A stretch of DNA of 64,000 nt from Nesterenkonia sedimenti (lineage in GTDB: Bacteria; Actinomycetota; Actinomycetes; Actinomycetales; Micrococcaceae), in the NCBI RefSeq assembly GCF_012641515.1, contig NZ_JABAHY010000002.1:1-64000 (forward strand). The letters are read 5' to 3'. This document shows, one piece after another, positions 44,921 through 53,941 of the stretch. Both the position numbers and the translations under genes were made by a program. Each line of letters begins with the position of its first letter. The first letter of the stretch is position 1. The notes beneath the pieces are model-generated. The model saw nothing but the letters and a program-made list of their open reading frames with translations, had not been told where the DNA came from and did no database searches.

Positions 44921-46123
44921 TCAGAGCTTGTCGAGGGTGATCAGCAGCATGCGGCGCAGCGGTTCGGCGGCACCCCAGAGCAGCTGGTCACCAATGGTGA
45001 AGGCGCTGATGTACTCCGGGCCCATTTCTAGCTTGCGGATCCGGCCCACCGGGATGGTCAGCTCACCAGTGGCTGCCACGGGAGTGAGGTGCTCCATAGT
45101 GGCTTCCTTCTCATTGGGAACCACCTTGGCCCAATCCGAGCCCTCGGCGATGATCTTTTCGATCTCATCCACCGAGAGGTCCTCACGCAGCTTCAGGGTC
45201 AGGGCCTGGGAATGGGAACGCAGGGCGCCGACTCGCACGCACAGGGACTCAAAGGGGATTGCGCCGCCGCGGCGCTCCACGCCCGGGGCCAGGTTATCGC
45301 CGCGGCCGAGGATCTTATTGGTCTCAACCCCGCCCTTCCACTCTTCCTTGGCGGTGCCATTGCCGAGGTCGGCATCGATCCAAGGAATCAGTGAACCGGC
45401 CAGCGGAACGCCGAACTGGGAAGCATCCAGTTCCCCACGCTGGGCTGCCAGGACCTTACGGTCGATCTCCAGGATCGCGCTAGCCGGATCAGCCAGCTCA
45501 TCAGCCACCGTTCCGTGCAGAGCGCCGAACTGGTTCAGCAGCTCCCGCATATGCTGGGCGCCACCCCCAGAGGCCGCCTGGTAGGTCATGGCGGTGCCCC
45601 ATTCAACGAGGTCGTTCTTGAACAGTCCGCCCAGACCCATCAGCATGCAGCTGACCGTGCAGTTGCCGCCGACGAACTCATTGACCCCGGCAGCCAGGCC
45701 GGCGTCGATGACGTCCCGGTTGATGGGGTCCAGCACGATGATCGAGGACTCCGACATCCGCAGTGAGGAGGCCGCGTCGATCCAGATGCCGTTCCAGCCG
45801 GCCTCGCGCAGTTTGGGGTAGACCTCCTTGGTGTAGTCCCCACCCTGCATGGTCACGATGATCGGCAGTTTCGCCAGGGTCTCAATATCGTAGGCGTCCT
45901 GCAGCTCCGCGGTCTCCGGGGTCGCGCCCTGGAACTCAGGGGCGGGCTTGCCGGCAGCGGAGGTGGAGAAGAACACCGGGTTGAAGTGGGCGAAGTCGCC
46001 CTCATCAACGAAGCGCTGCATCAGCACGGAGCCGACCATTCCTCGCCAGCCGATCAGGCCCACGGAACGGGACTCACCGGCGGCAGCGGACAGAGCAGAG
46101 GTTTCAGCAGAAGCAGAAGTCAT
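44921..46123 (-). CDS. asd: Aspartate-semialdehyde dehydrogenase (E. coli-like type)
   Basis: 400 residues; reduces aspartyl phosphate to the semialdehyde for Thr, Met, Lys and diaminopimelate synthesis. NADP motif [17 protein letters not shown], catalytic Cys in [19 protein letters not shown], and catalytic His in [16 protein letters not shown]. The [13 protein letters not shown] and MQGGDYT features place it in the branch that includes E. coli Asd rather than the ~345-residue type common beside lysC in Actinobacteria. No lysC is adjacent. Monocistronic with its own terminator. Confidence 0.93.
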   Translation of the reverse strand: MTSASAETSALSAAAGESRSVGLIGWRGMVGSVLMQRFVDEGDFAHFNPVFFSTSAAGKPAPEFQGATPETAELQDAYDIETLAKLPIIVTMQGGDYTKEVYPKLREAGWNGIWIDAASSLRMSESSIIVLDPINRDVIDAGLAAGVNEFVGGNCTVSCMLMGLGGLFKNDLVEWGTAMTYQAASGGGAQHMRELLNQFGALHGTVADELADPASAILEIDRKVLAAQRGELDASQFGVPLAGSLIPWIDADLGNGTAKEEWKGGVETNKILGRGDNLAPGVERRGGAIPFESLCVRVGALRSHSQALTLKLREDLSVDEIEKIIAEGSDWAKVVPNEKEATMEHLTPVAATGELTIPVGRIRKLEMGPEYISAFTIGDQLLWGAAEPLRRMLLITLDKL

Positions 46124-46175
46124 GGACTCTAGCCTAACGAGTTTCGCCGGGCTCTGGTCAGGGCTCCCGTCCCGA

Positions 46176-46925
46176 TCAGCGGCGGCGAGGCTTGCGCACC
46201 AGAATCACAATGCCCCAGATCACAATCAGCAGCAGCAGAACATTGAGGACCACACCGGTCACCAAATACGCCGTATCCCCAGAGCGCTCCTCGGTGGCCC
46301 GATTGCCCGCGGCCGATGCCAGAAAGAGGAATGAGCCCAGCACGATCATCAAGATCGCGGCGACCTTGGACCCCCGGGATTTCTTCAAACCGCGACGGCG
46401 ATAAGTGTTGAAGCGGTAACGCAGTCCGGTCTGGGAGGTTTCCCACTCCGGAGCCGGTTCGGCCTGCTCCCACTTGTCCGCGTTCAGCTGCGGGGCGTAG
46501 GTATCACCTGGGGCAGGGGTTTCAATAGTGGTAACCGAGGCGATATCAATGAGGTCCTTCTCCACGGCCTCGGCGTAGATGGCCCCGCCGCCCATGATCC
46601 ACACCATTGGATCGGGCCCGCTTGCCTGGGCAGACCCCAGTTCAATAGCCTCTTCCAATGAGGAGGCCGTCATCGCACCGGCGGACTGCAGTTCGGTGGC
46701 GCGGTCGGCGTCGCGCGTGATGACGATATTGATCCGCTTCGGCAGGGGCCGGAACTGCTCGGGCAGGGACTCCCAGGTTTTGCGTCCCATAATCACCGGT
46801 GAGCCGGCGGTGGTCTCTTTGAAATGGGTGAGGTCCTCCGGTACATGCCAGGGCATCTGCCCATCGGCTCCGATGACACCCTCAGGTGTCTGGGCCCAAA
46901 TGGCACCGATCAGGGTCTCGCTCAT
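46176..46925 (-). CDS. folA: Dihydrofolate reductase with C-terminal membrane tail
   Basis: 249 residues. Residues 1-165 are a complete DHFR ([81 protein letters not shown]). Then come a basic linker (GLKKSRGSK) and two hydrophobic helices ([20 protein letters not shown] and [24 protein letters not shown]), ending RKPRRR. Bacterial DHFR is normally soluble and ends near residue 160. No frameshift or second start is needed to join the parts. ATG at 46925 lies four bases after thyA; longer open frame upstream is inside thyA. Confidence 0.9.
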   Translation of the reverse strand: MSETLIGAIWAQTPEGVIGADGQMPWHVPEDLTHFKETTAGSPVIMGRKTWESLPEQFRPLPKRINIVITRDADRATELQSAGAMTASSLEEAIELGSAQASGPDPMVWIMGGGAIYAEAVEKDLIDIASVTTIETPAPGDTYAPQLNADKWEQAEPAPEWETSQTGLRYRFNTYRRRGLKKSRGSKVAAILMIVLGSFLFLASAAGNRATEERSGDTAYLVTGVVLNVLLLLIVIWGIVILVRKPRRR

Positions 46926-46929
46926 ACGT

Positions 46930-47736
46930 TCAGACAGCCACCTTTGCCTTGATCGTCGGATGCGGATCGTAGTTGAGGACCTCGAAGTCCTCGTAGTCGT
47001 AGTCAAAGATGGATTCCGGCTGCCGATTGATGCGCAGCTGCGGGTAGGGGCGGGCCTCGCGGCTGAGCTGCTCACGGACCTGCTCGAGGTGGTTGTCGTA
47101 GATATGGCAGTCCCCACCGGACCAGATGAACTCGCCAGGTTCCAGGCCGACCTGCTGGGCGATCATCATGGTCAGCAGCGAGTAGCTGGCGATATTGAAG
47201 GGAACCCCGAGGAACATATCGGCGCTGCGCTGGTAAAGCTGGCAGGACAGCTTGCCGTCGGCCACATAGAACTGGAAGAGGATGTGACAGGGCGGCAGGT
47301 TCATCTCGCTGACCTGCCCGGGGTTCCAGGCGGTGACCACATGGCGGCGGGAGTCCGGGTTGGCTTTGAGCTGCTCGACCAGCTGGGCGATCTGGTCAAC
47401 TTCCTCACCATTGGGAGTGGGCCAAGAGCGCCACTGGACTCCATAGACGGGTCCGAGATCGCCGTTCTCATCAGCCCATTCGTTCCAGATTCGCACGCCG
47501 CGTTCCTGCAGCCAGCGCACATTGGAATCTCCGCGCAGGAACCACAGCAGTTCCAGGGCGACGGCTTTGAAATACACCCGTTTGGTGGTGATCAGCGGAA
47601 AGGACTCAGAGAGGTCGTAGCGGATCTGCCGCCCGAAGACACTGCGGGTACCGGTGCCAGTCCGGTCGGTTTTCTGCGCACCATTGGCGAGTACATCAGC
47701 GAGCAGGTCTTCATAGGGCGTGGGAGTTGACGTCAC
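46930..47736 (-). CDS. thyA: Thymidylate synthase
   Basis: 268 residues; makes dTMP from dUMP with methylene-THF. Catalytic Cys in [14 protein letters not shown], plus [58 protein letters not shown] and [13 protein letters not shown]. Normal size (E. coli 264). GTG start at 47736. Forms a two-gene operon with folA, which regenerates the dihydrofolate it releases. Confidence 0.96.
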   Translation of the reverse strand: MTSTPTPYEDLLADVLANGAQKTDRTGTGTRSVFGRQIRYDLSESFPLITTKRVYFKAVALELLWFLRGDSNVRWLQERGVRIWNEWADENGDLGPVYGVQWRSWPTPNGEEVDQIAQLVEQLKANPDSRRHVVTAWNPGQVSEMNLPPCHILFQFYVADGKLSCQLYQRSADMFLGVPFNIASYSLLTMMIAQQVGLEPGEFIWSGGDCHIYDNHLEQVREQLSREARPYPQLRINRQPESIFDYDYEDFEVLNYDPHPTIKAKVAV

Positions 47737-47767
47737 GCCGCTTAGTGTAGCTACTTCGGCTGAGCGC

Positions 47768-48103
47768 TCAGGCTAAGAGCGCCTGGTGTTTACGGTATTC
47801 GGGGTAACGAGTCAGGAACTGGTCGATATAGGTGCATTCGGAGGTGAAGCGTTTGCCCTCGGCGGCCAGATGATCCAGCAGCAGAGTGACCAGGGCGCGT
47901 GCGTAGCCCTTGCGGCCGAAGCGCTCGTTGACGATCGTGTGCATCAGCAGCCAGACCGGCTCGCCGCCGATAGTCTCCTCCGCATAGCCGATGAACCCGA
48001 TAAAGGTGCGCTCGCCGTCGATGACGTCCCACAGTTCGGCCCGGCAACGATCGGTGTCGAGGACCAGCTCAGCCTGCGGGTGGACGTTCTTCTGCTCACT
48101 CAT
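47768..48103 (-). CDS. GNAT-like acetyltransferase domain protein
   Basis: 111 residues. The segment [37 protein letters not shown] has the acetyl-CoA loop (RxGxA pattern, here RKGYA), followed by [19 protein letters not shown]. This matches the short YjdJ-like GCN5-related family (PF14542). Stand-alone ATG at 48103. Substrate unknown. Confidence 0.78.
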   Translation of the reverse strand: MSEQKNVHPQAELVLDTDRCRAELWDVIDGERTFIGFIGYAEETIGGEPVWLLMHTIVNERFGRKGYARALVTLLLDHLAAEGKRFTSECTYIDQFLTRYPEYRKHQALLA

Positions 48104-48157
48104 GTGCCAACCTTACCGTTGAGGTATGACATACGTCACCCACGGGTGGGATTGGTC

Positions 48158-49174
48158 TCAGTCTTCGTAGGGTTCGTAGATCTCCAGTGAGACCACCTCG
48201 CCGCCGCGGTCCACCGCCTGCTGGGCGACGACGACGGCCCCAGGCTTCAGATATGGATCCTCCCGCGGCAGTGCGGCACCGATCTCGCGGTCTTTGACCC
48301 AGCGGGCCAGTTCCCCGAGGACAATCGGCAGCACTGGACGGTGGGTGCAGATCAGCGATGGCTGGGTCCACTCCAAGGACTTCCGCACCCGGGCGACGGT
48401 CTTGCCGGGGGCCTGCCGGGCGCGCTTCTCGGTCAGCGGCTTGCGGTACTTGATCCGGTGCCGGTGTTTCTTCACATAGGGGGCGATGGTCTCCGCGCAG
48501 CGCTTCCAAGGGCTGGAGTGCACCTGGCGGGGCCGCCAGGCGGCGAGCAGCCGCTCCACTGCCTTGGCCTGGCGCTTGCCTGTGGCCGCCAGAGGCCGTT
48601 CAGACTCAGCCTTGGACCAGGATGAGCGCGGCTTGGCTTTGGCATGGCGCAGCACAATGAACGGCACCGTATTGAGGCTGTTGTGCTCATGCAGCCTCTC
48701 CACCTCGGCCAATGGTTCGGCATCGCCCTCATTGGTCAGCAGGTCGCGAGCCTCCTCAGGGGTGACCCACCTGACCTCGTCAGTCTCCTCACCATCGGGC
48801 TCCGCGGTGCCGTCGAGCACCTGGGCGGCCCAGTACCAGACAGCCTTGGACCGCGTGACCTCACCCTGTTTGGTGTGCTTGGTGACCTCGTAACGGGTGA
48901 TCGGCAGGGGGGCACCGAGCCGCACCTTGAGGCGGACCTCCTCGGAAACCTCCCGCACGGCGCATTCGGGGATGGTCTCTGAAGGGTCCAGCTTGCCCTT
49001 GGGGAAGGACCAGTCGTCATAGCGGGGGCGGTGGATCAAAAGGACCTGCAGCTCGCCCCTATACAACCGCCAAATAACCGCACCTGCGGCAATGACCTGA
49101 GCGTCTATGCCGTCGTCGGCGATTCTGGCGGCGCGGCGGCGCGGAACCTCAGTCATGGACTGCGAAGTGTTCAC
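48158..49174 (-). CDS. NUDIX hydrolase fused to histidine phosphatase (MutT1-like)
   Basis: 338 residues. The N-terminal NUDIX domain has box GKLDPSETIPECAVREVSEEV, preceded by AAGAVIWRLYRGELQVLLIHRPRYDDWSFPKGK. From residue ~170 a histidine-phosphatase domain begins with VLRHAKAKPRSSW and continues LAAWRPRQVHSSPWKRCAET. Mycobacterial MutT1 has the same two-domain layout and removes oxidised or dinucleoside-polyphosphate nucleotides. GTG start at 49174. Confidence 0.87.
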   Translation of the reverse strand: MNTSQSMTEVPRRRAARIADDGIDAQVIAAGAVIWRLYRGELQVLLIHRPRYDDWSFPKGKLDPSETIPECAVREVSEEVRLKVRLGAPLPITRYEVTKHTKQGEVTRSKAVWYWAAQVLDGTAEPDGEETDEVRWVTPEEARDLLTNEGDAEPLAEVERLHEHNSLNTVPFIVLRHAKAKPRSSWSKAESERPLAATGKRQAKAVERLLAAWRPRQVHSSPWKRCAETIAPYVKKHRHRIKYRKPLTEKRARQAPGKTVARVRKSLEWTQPSLICTHRPVLPIVLGELARWVKDREIGAALPREDPYLKPGAVVVAQQAVDRGGEVVSLEIYEPYED

Positions 49175-49200
49175 ATCTGAAATCTACCAGTGCTTGTCCC

Positions 49201-49247
49201 GCGGCCGCGCACATGTCGCGGCCGCTCTCGCTCCGCTTACGCGGAGC
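49201..49247 (-). terminator. Paired hairpins downstream of mshD
   Basis: Two perfect stems in tandem: GCGGCCGCG / CGCGGCCGC (49201-49225) and GCTCCGC / GCGGAGC (49230-49247). They lie about 100 bases after the mshD stop and before the MutT1-like gene. Terminator function is inferred. Confidence 0.45.
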
Positions 49248-49347
49248 TTCGGGCCTAAAGTCGGCACATCGCTGCGCTCGTGCCTCACAGGCTCAGTTGC
49301 AGTTCACGCAGAAGCGGAGGGTTCGCACCGGAGGGCACCCGCTTCCA

Positions 49348-50334
49348 TCACGGGGCGTACTGGGTGTCGGTCTTCCAGACCTCGAAGCCCAGCTTCTGAT
49401 ACAGCTTCACGGCCGCCGTATTTCCGGCATCCACGTAAAGGATGACCGCATCCACTCCCTGGCGGCGCAGATGGTCAATACCGGCCACGGTCAGCGCAGC
49501 GCCCAGGCCCCGACCCTGTGCCGTGGGGGAGACACCGACGACGTAAACCTCGCCGATATACTCACCGGCATCAGTAGGGATTTTCGTCCAGTGGAAGCCC
49601 AGCAGCTCTTCACCGGCGGCGGTGGGCTCCCAGGCCATGAGGAATCCCTCAGCAGAGAACCAATCCTCTGCCTTGCGGGCCTCGAGATCCTCCAGGGTGA
49701 GGCTGCCCTGCTCCGGGTGATCGGCGAATGCGGCAGCATTGACCTCCAGCCATCGCTGCTCATCGACACCGGGTTGGAAACTGCGCAGCTGCACACCCTC
49801 GGCAAGCTCAGCCTGAGGCAGCTCAACTGAGTTCTCCAACCGCATCACCCACAGCTCCCGCACCGGCTGCCAGCCGAAATTCTCCGCTAGGCGCGGTGCC
49901 CCGGGGTGCCCACCATGGGCCCAGGCGCGCTGGGGGTGATCGGATTCAGCCTGCAGCTCCTCGGCCTCCTGCAACGCCTGCCCCAGGTGCGTGGCAATAC
50001 CGGAGCCGCGGTGGTCGGGGTGGACCACAAGTTCCAGCACGTCAGGCTCTGCCTCGGCAGTCTCAGCACCCTCCTGATCAGAACCGGCGACCACGACGGC
50101 GGCCGCAGCCAGAACAGGATCACCAGATTCCGGGGTCACCCAGGCATAAGCAGTTGTGGCATTGCCTTTGCTGAGCTCCACCCAGGTCTGATCACCGAAG
50201 GGCGGGGCTCCATCAGCATCCTGGGCCGCAGAGGCCAGCTGGCGCAGTGCGCGCTGCTGCGGGGTATCCGGGGCGCCCCGGAGCAGATCAATGGTGAGAT
50301 CCTGGTCGTCTTCAGCAAGGTGTTGATCAGTCAC
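49348..50334 (-). CDS. mshD: Mycothiol synthase
   Basis: 328 residues; adds acetyl from acetyl-CoA to Cys-GlcN-Ins in the last step of mycothiol synthesis. Two tandem GNAT domains: the first with ELVVHPDHRGSGIATHLGQAL, the second with GEVYVVGVSPTAQGRGLGAALTVAGIDHLRRQGVDAVILYVDAGNTAAVKLYQKLGFEVWKTDTQY. The YVD-N-AA-KLY-K-GF block is diagnostic. It lies beside glnR, as in mycobacteria, and supplies the cofactor for mscR at 23 kb. Confidence 0.93.
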   Translation of the reverse strand: MTDQHLAEDDQDLTIDLLRGAPDTPQQRALRQLASAAQDADGAPPFGDQTWVELSKGNATTAYAWVTPESGDPVLAAAAVVVAGSDQEGAETAEAEPDVLELVVHPDHRGSGIATHLGQALQEAEELQAESDHPQRAWAHGGHPGAPRLAENFGWQPVRELWVMRLENSVELPQAELAEGVQLRSFQPGVDEQRWLEVNAAAFADHPEQGSLTLEDLEARKAEDWFSAEGFLMAWEPTAAGEELLGFHWTKIPTDAGEYIGEVYVVGVSPTAQGRGLGAALTVAGIDHLRRQGVDAVILYVDAGNTAAVKLYQKLGFEVWKTDTQYAP

Positions 50335-50396
50335 AGCCCCAGGGTAGCGTGACGCAGTGCGCCTCGGATATAGCCGAAGCCTATGGGTCCGGTGTC

Positions 50397-51101
50397 TCAG
50401 GCAGCGCTGATGCTGCCGTTGTCCTCATCCTCGGACTCCGGGGTCTCCGCCCCCTCGGCCAGCAGCCGGTAGCCGACATTGCGGACCGTGCCGATCAGGG
50501 ATTCATGTTCGGGTCCGAGCTTGGAGCGCAGGCGTCGAATATGCACATCCACTGTTCGGGTACCACCGAAGTAGTCATAGCCCCAGACATCGTGCAGCAG
50601 CCGGTCGCGGGTGAAGACCTGACCCGGGTGCAGAGCCAGATGCTTCAGCAGCTCGAACTCCTTATAGGTCAGGTTCAGCAGCTTGCCGTGGATAGTGGCC
50701 ATATAGGTGGTCTCATCGATCACGATCGCACCGGCGCGGATCTCCCCGGCAGGGGCTTCATCCTCGGCTTCGACTGCGGCCATGCGGACTCGCGCATCCA
50801 CCTCACCGGGGGAGGCGGTGGTCAGCACGAAGTCATCGGCCTGCCAGGTCTCATTGAGTGTGGCCAGGCCGCTCTCGGAGACCACAACGATCACCGGGGA
50901 GAGCATCGAGGACTTCACCAGCTGGCACAGTGAGCGGGCGTGGGCCAGATTGCTACGAGCATCGATCAGCGTGATGTCGGCATTCGGTGCGCGCACAATG
51001 GAGGCCGCCTCGGCGGGAAAGGGACGTACTCGGTGGTTGAGCAGCTCCAGAGACGGCAGGGTGTCTTCCGGGGCATCAGAGAGCAGCAGCACCTGAGCCA
51101 T
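50397..51101 (-). CDS. glnR: GlnR-type nitrogen response regulator
   Basis: 234 residues, OmpR-like. The atypical receiver domain (residues 1-~115) has Asp47 in TLIDARSNLAHARSLCQLVKS but lacks the usual acidic pocket. The C-terminal winged helix has LTYKEFELLKHLALHPGQVFTRDRLLHDVWGYDYFGGTRTVDVHIRRLRSKLG. Domain make-up and adjacency to mshD match GlnR, the orphan regulator of nitrogen metabolism in Actinobacteria. No sensor kinase gene is adjacent, as expected. The Ser/Glu-rich C-tail is unremarkable. Confidence 0.85.
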   Translation of the reverse strand: MAQVLLLSDAPEDTLPSLELLNHRVRPFPAEAASIVRAPNADITLIDARSNLAHARSLCQLVKSSMLSPVIVVVSESGLATLNETWQADDFVLTTASPGEVDARVRMAAVEAEDEAPAGEIRAGAIVIDETTYMATIHGKLLNLTYKEFELLKHLALHPGQVFTRDRLLHDVWGYDYFGGTRTVDVHIRRLRSKLGPEHESLIGTVRNVGYRLLAEGAETPESEDEDNGSISAA

Positions 51102-51273
51102 CCGTGCATCCTCCCTCAGTTGACGTAGTCATCAAGTGTCGCACTCAGCCGGTTTCGGCACACGGAATTACAGCGTGAGATGCATCATGCACTGCAACTT
51201 TTCCGCATTATGAAAAGCGATTGAGTGAACGTAGTGAGTATAGCCATCTTCATGGCTCTGGCAGGATGGAGGA

Positions 51274-52116
51274 GTGAAATACTCGCCTGTCGCCCTGGCC
51301 GCCGTCGTCGCTGCTGCCGCTCTAGCAGGCGCCTCCTGGCTGGGAGTCGCCGCGATGACAGTGGTGGTCTGCGCCCTCTGCCTGGTGGTGGCATTGGGCT
51401 GGCCACAGCTGATGGGGGTCACTGCCCGGAAGTCACTTTCGGCGGTGATTCTGACCACCGGTGTGGTGGCCGCGGTAGGCGCCGGGATTGTTACCAAAGT
51501 GGAGAGCCTCTTCTTTTGGTCATCTGTGGCATTGGCCTTCGGGGTGATGATCGTATTCATCATTCAGGTCCTGCGCGGTTCGGAACGTCCCCATCGCCTG
51601 GAATCCACCCTGGGTGCCTGCGCTGGTGTAGTTATTACGACGACGGCAGCTGGCTGGGTCGCCGGACTGCGCTATCCGGCAGGTATGGCAGGAACTGATG
51701 AGGGCGATGGTCTGGGCATGCTGCGCGTGCGCGGACTCTTCCCCTATGAGGACTGGGAGGTCCTGGGGGTCACCGGCCCCGGTGGTGAACTGTCCGTAGT
51801 CGCCCTGGCGGCCTTCAGCCTGCTGGCCGGCTGTGCAGTGGCCTGTCTGCCGGTGCGCGACCGGATCGTGCTGCCGCTGATTGTGCTCACCAGCACCCTG
51901 GCCGCATTGGGCATCGCACTGCTCTGGGGTGAGCTGACCCTGCTCTTCGCCGGAGTCCTTGGCCTGGCTGCAGGTGTGCTGCTGGCCAGCTTCCGTCGAT
52001 TCCTGGTGCTGCAGGGCCCGCCCGAGCAGCTGCTCTCCCGACTGGCAGTAGGTGCTGCCCCGATTGCCGGAATGGGCGCTGTCGTCTACTTCACTGAACG
52101 GCTGCTGTTCGTCTAG
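51274..52116 (+). CDS. Integral membrane protein of unknown function
   Basis: 280 residues with about seven to eight hydrophobic segments and no exported soluble domain apart from a loop near residues 130-170 (RYPAGMAGTDEGDGLGMLRVRGLFPYEDWEVLGVTG). Resembles uncharacterised actinobacterial permease-like proteins found beside ygfZ. GTG start at 51274 directly after GATGGAGGA. Divergent from glnR. Function cannot be assigned. Confidence 0.7.
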   Translation: MKYSPVALAAVVAAAALAGASWLGVAAMTVVVCALCLVVALGWPQLMGVTARKSLSAVILTTGVVAAVGAGIVTKVESLFFWSSVALAFGVMIVFIIQVLRGSERPHRLESTLGACAGVVITTTAAGWVAGLRYPAGMAGTDEGDGLGMLRVRGLFPYEDWEVLGVTGPGGELSVVALAAFSLLAGCAVACLPVRDRIVLPLIVLTSTLAALGIALLWGELTLLFAGVLGLAAGVLLASFRRFLVLQGPPEQLLSRLAVGAAPIAGMGAVVYFTERLLFV

Positions 52117-52151
52117 GGAGCGATTCGTTCTCTGAGGTAGGCTTGTCTGTT

Positions 52152-52274
52152 ATGAGCGACGCACAGATTCTTGCGCTGGAGATTTTCTTCATCGGCCTCC
52201 TGGTCTCGGCCGTGCTGGTCATCGGTTGGATCAGCTTTGTTGTGCTCTCCCGTCTGTTCAAAGGACAGCGCTGA
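52152..52274 (+). CDS. 40-residue single-helix membrane peptide before ygfZ
   Basis: MSDAQILALEIFFIGLLVSA continues VLVIGWISFVVLSRLFKGQR: one long hydrophobic helix and the basic end FKGQR. Short proteins ending in LFKGQR occur upstream of ygfZ-type genes in related actinobacteria, to my recollection. ATG at 52152. Its TGA overlaps a CTG that is the best candidate start of ygfZ, and its last codons AAAGGA supply the ribosome-binding site. That arrangement supports it being translated. Confidence 0.65.
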   Translation: MSDAQILALEIFFIGLLVSAVLVIGWISFVVLSRLFKGQR

Positions 52275-53503
52275 TCACTACCCCTAGTATCTCGCCGCTG
52301 CTGAACCGGCCTGGCGCCGTAGCCGGCGCGGGCATTGATGCTGGTGTAGCCGCCCATTACGGCCAGCCGGTTCCCGAACAGCGTGCCCTGGAGACCGGGA
52401 AGGCCCTTGTGGACCTCTCCAACCGGTCGGTGGTCACCGTCACCGGACCCGACCGGCTGTCCTGGCTGACGACCCTGTCCTCCCAGGAAGTGGCTTCCCT
52501 GAAGCCGGGGGAGTCCTCCGAACTGCTGCTGCTGGACATCTCAGGGCGGATTGAACAGGCACCTGCCATCACTGACGATGGTGAGACCGCCTGGCTGATC
52601 ACGGAAGCCTCACACGGTGCTGCACTGGCCCAGTGGCTGGACTCCATGAAGTTCATGCTCCGGGTCGAGATCACCGACCGGACTGAGGAATACGCCGTAG
52701 TCGGCAGCACCGCCCCCCTACCCCCAGAAGCCCTGGGCGAGCTGACCCCCGTGGTCTGGCAGGACCCCTGGCCCCAGCTGGGCGTGGGCGCTGAATCATA
52801 TGCCGCGGTGGCCGAGGAAGACCACCCAGGGCAGGACTACAGCTGGCAGCTGACCATCCTGCCGCGTCAACAGCTTGAGGCCGTCGTCGCCGGCTGTGAG
52901 GACCAGGGCTGGAAAGTAGCCGGATCCCTGGCAGCTGAGGCGCTGCGAGTTGCCGCCTGGCGCCCGCGGTTGGCCAGCGAGGTCGATGCCAAGGCGATCC
53001 CGCACGAGCTGGACCTCATCCGCACCGCAGTGCATCTGAGCAAGGGCTGCTATAAGGGTCAGGAGACCATCGCCCGGGTGCATAACCTGGGCCACCCGCC
53101 ACGGCGTCTGGTCTTCCTGCACCTGGACGGTTCCGAGCACACGCTGCCGGCACCGGGATCCGATGTGCTGGCGCCCAAGGACCCCAGCGACCGCGATTCG
53201 CTGGCCGGTGAGCGTGCCGTCGGTGTGGTGACCTCAGTGGCCCGCCACCATGAGGCTGGGCCGATTGCCCTGGCCCTGGTCAAACGCAAGGTCGATACCG
53301 AGGCGACTCTGGTGGTCCGGGATATCCCGGAGCAGACAGAGCACGACGACGCCGACAGCGCCGAGGAGCAGGCAGCCGCCGAGGAAGAGGCACAGGAGCC
53401 GACTCCGGTGTACTACGCGGCCTCCCAGGAGCTCATCGTCCGTCCTGATGCCGGCCAGAAGGTCGGCCGCCCCAAGGGCGACTTCGTGCGCAAACCCCGC
53501 TGA
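52271..53503 (+). CDS. ygfZ: YgfZ folate-binding protein (Fe-S cluster repair/assembly)
   Basis: About 410 residues, GcvT-like fold. The diagnostic motif HLSKGCYKGQETIARVHNLGHPPRRLVFL contains K-G-C-Y-x-G-Q-E. The N-terminal part AAHYGQPVPEQRALETGKALVDLSNRSVVTVTGPDRLSWLTTLSSQ is standard. Start is unusual: family N-termini suggest starting at ITTPSISPLLNRPG, where only a CTG (52271) overlaps the previous TGA (CTGA) after AAAGGA. The only earlier ordinary start is a TTG at 52226 inside the small upstream gene. The Glu/Ala-rich insert near the C-terminus (EEQAAAEEEAQEP) is unusual. Confidence 0.88.
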   Translation: MITTPSISPLLNRPGAVAGAGIDAGVAAHYGQPVPEQRALETGKALVDLSNRSVVTVTGPDRLSWLTTLSSQEVASLKPGESSELLLLDISGRIEQAPAITDDGETAWLITEASHGAALAQWLDSMKFMLRVEITDRTEEYAVVGSTAPLPPEALGELTPVVWQDPWPQLGVGAESYAAVAEEDHPGQDYSWQLTILPRQQLEAVVAGCEDQGWKVAGSLAAEALRVAAWRPRLASEVDAKAIPHELDLIRTAVHLSKGCYKGQETIARVHNLGHPPRRLVFLHLDGSEHTLPAPGSDVLAPKDPSDRDSLAGERAVGVVTSVARHHEAGPIALALVKRKVDTEATLVVRDIPEQTEHDDADSAEEQAAAEEEAQEPTPVYYAASQELIVRPDAGQKVGRPKGDFVRKPR

Positions 53504-53633
53504 GCCTCCGTCAGCCCGCCAGACAGACGACTGGCTACTCTCCCACGGGTGATTTCTCGCGTGAAGCCCGTTGAGCAAGCCTGAGCTCTCCCTGAGCATG
53601 TCTCAGCGGGCCCAACCCTTGTAGCCCACTACT

Positions 53634-53695
53634 TGTCGTGGGGTTATTGGGATGCCGCATACCTATAAGGACGCGAAAGGCCAACAACCCCACGA
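53634..53695. repeat. Hairpin repeat element, copy 1
   Basis: Arms GTCGTGGGGTTATTGG and CCAACAACCCCACGAC (one mismatch, 53634-53649 and 53680-53695) with a central CCTATAAGG. Related in arm and loop to copy 2, 87 bases away. Lies between convergent genes. Confidence 0.6.
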
Positions 53696-53782
53696 CCACC
53701 GGCCGCATTTGGGCCCCCGATGGTGAACCTCTCCCCATTTGGTCTGCCGTGGTCGGTCTCCAAGCGCGGTCCCCACATTTGT

Positions 53783-53840
53783 CGTAGGGTTTTGCACTCT
53801 TCATAGGCTTATATCCCTACGAAGAGTGCAAAACCCTACG
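53783..53840. repeat. Hairpin repeat element, copy 2
   Basis: Perfect 20-base arms CGTAGGGTTTTGCACTCTTC (53783-53802) and its complement (53821-53840), around an 18-base loop containing ATAGGCTTATAT. The outer CGTAGGGTT corresponds to CGTGGGGTT of copy 1. Confidence 0.7.
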
Positions 53841-53887
53841 AACTTCTTTGGGGTAGGAGGAAGGGCCTAGATAAGGTCCCAGACATA

Positions 53888-53926
53888 GTTGAAGGCCCGG
53901 ACCCCAATGGGGCCCGGGCCTTCAAC
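53888..53926 (-). terminator. Terminator of the truncated surface-protein gene
   Basis: Stem GTTGAAGGCCCGG (53888-53900) with CCGGGCCTTCAAC (53914-53926) and inner CCCC-AAT-GGGG, 15 bases after the leftward gene's stop. Confidence 0.75.
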
Positions 53927-53941
53927 TGTCAGCGGGTCAGA

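Noticed and set aside
46926-47117. N-terminal extension of the DHFR gene
   Set aside because: The added residues (Ser/Thr/Arg-rich) lie entirely within thyA in another frame.
53634-53840. CRISPR array
   Set aside because: Only two imperfect hairpins with unequal spacing and no repeat-spacer pattern or cas genes.
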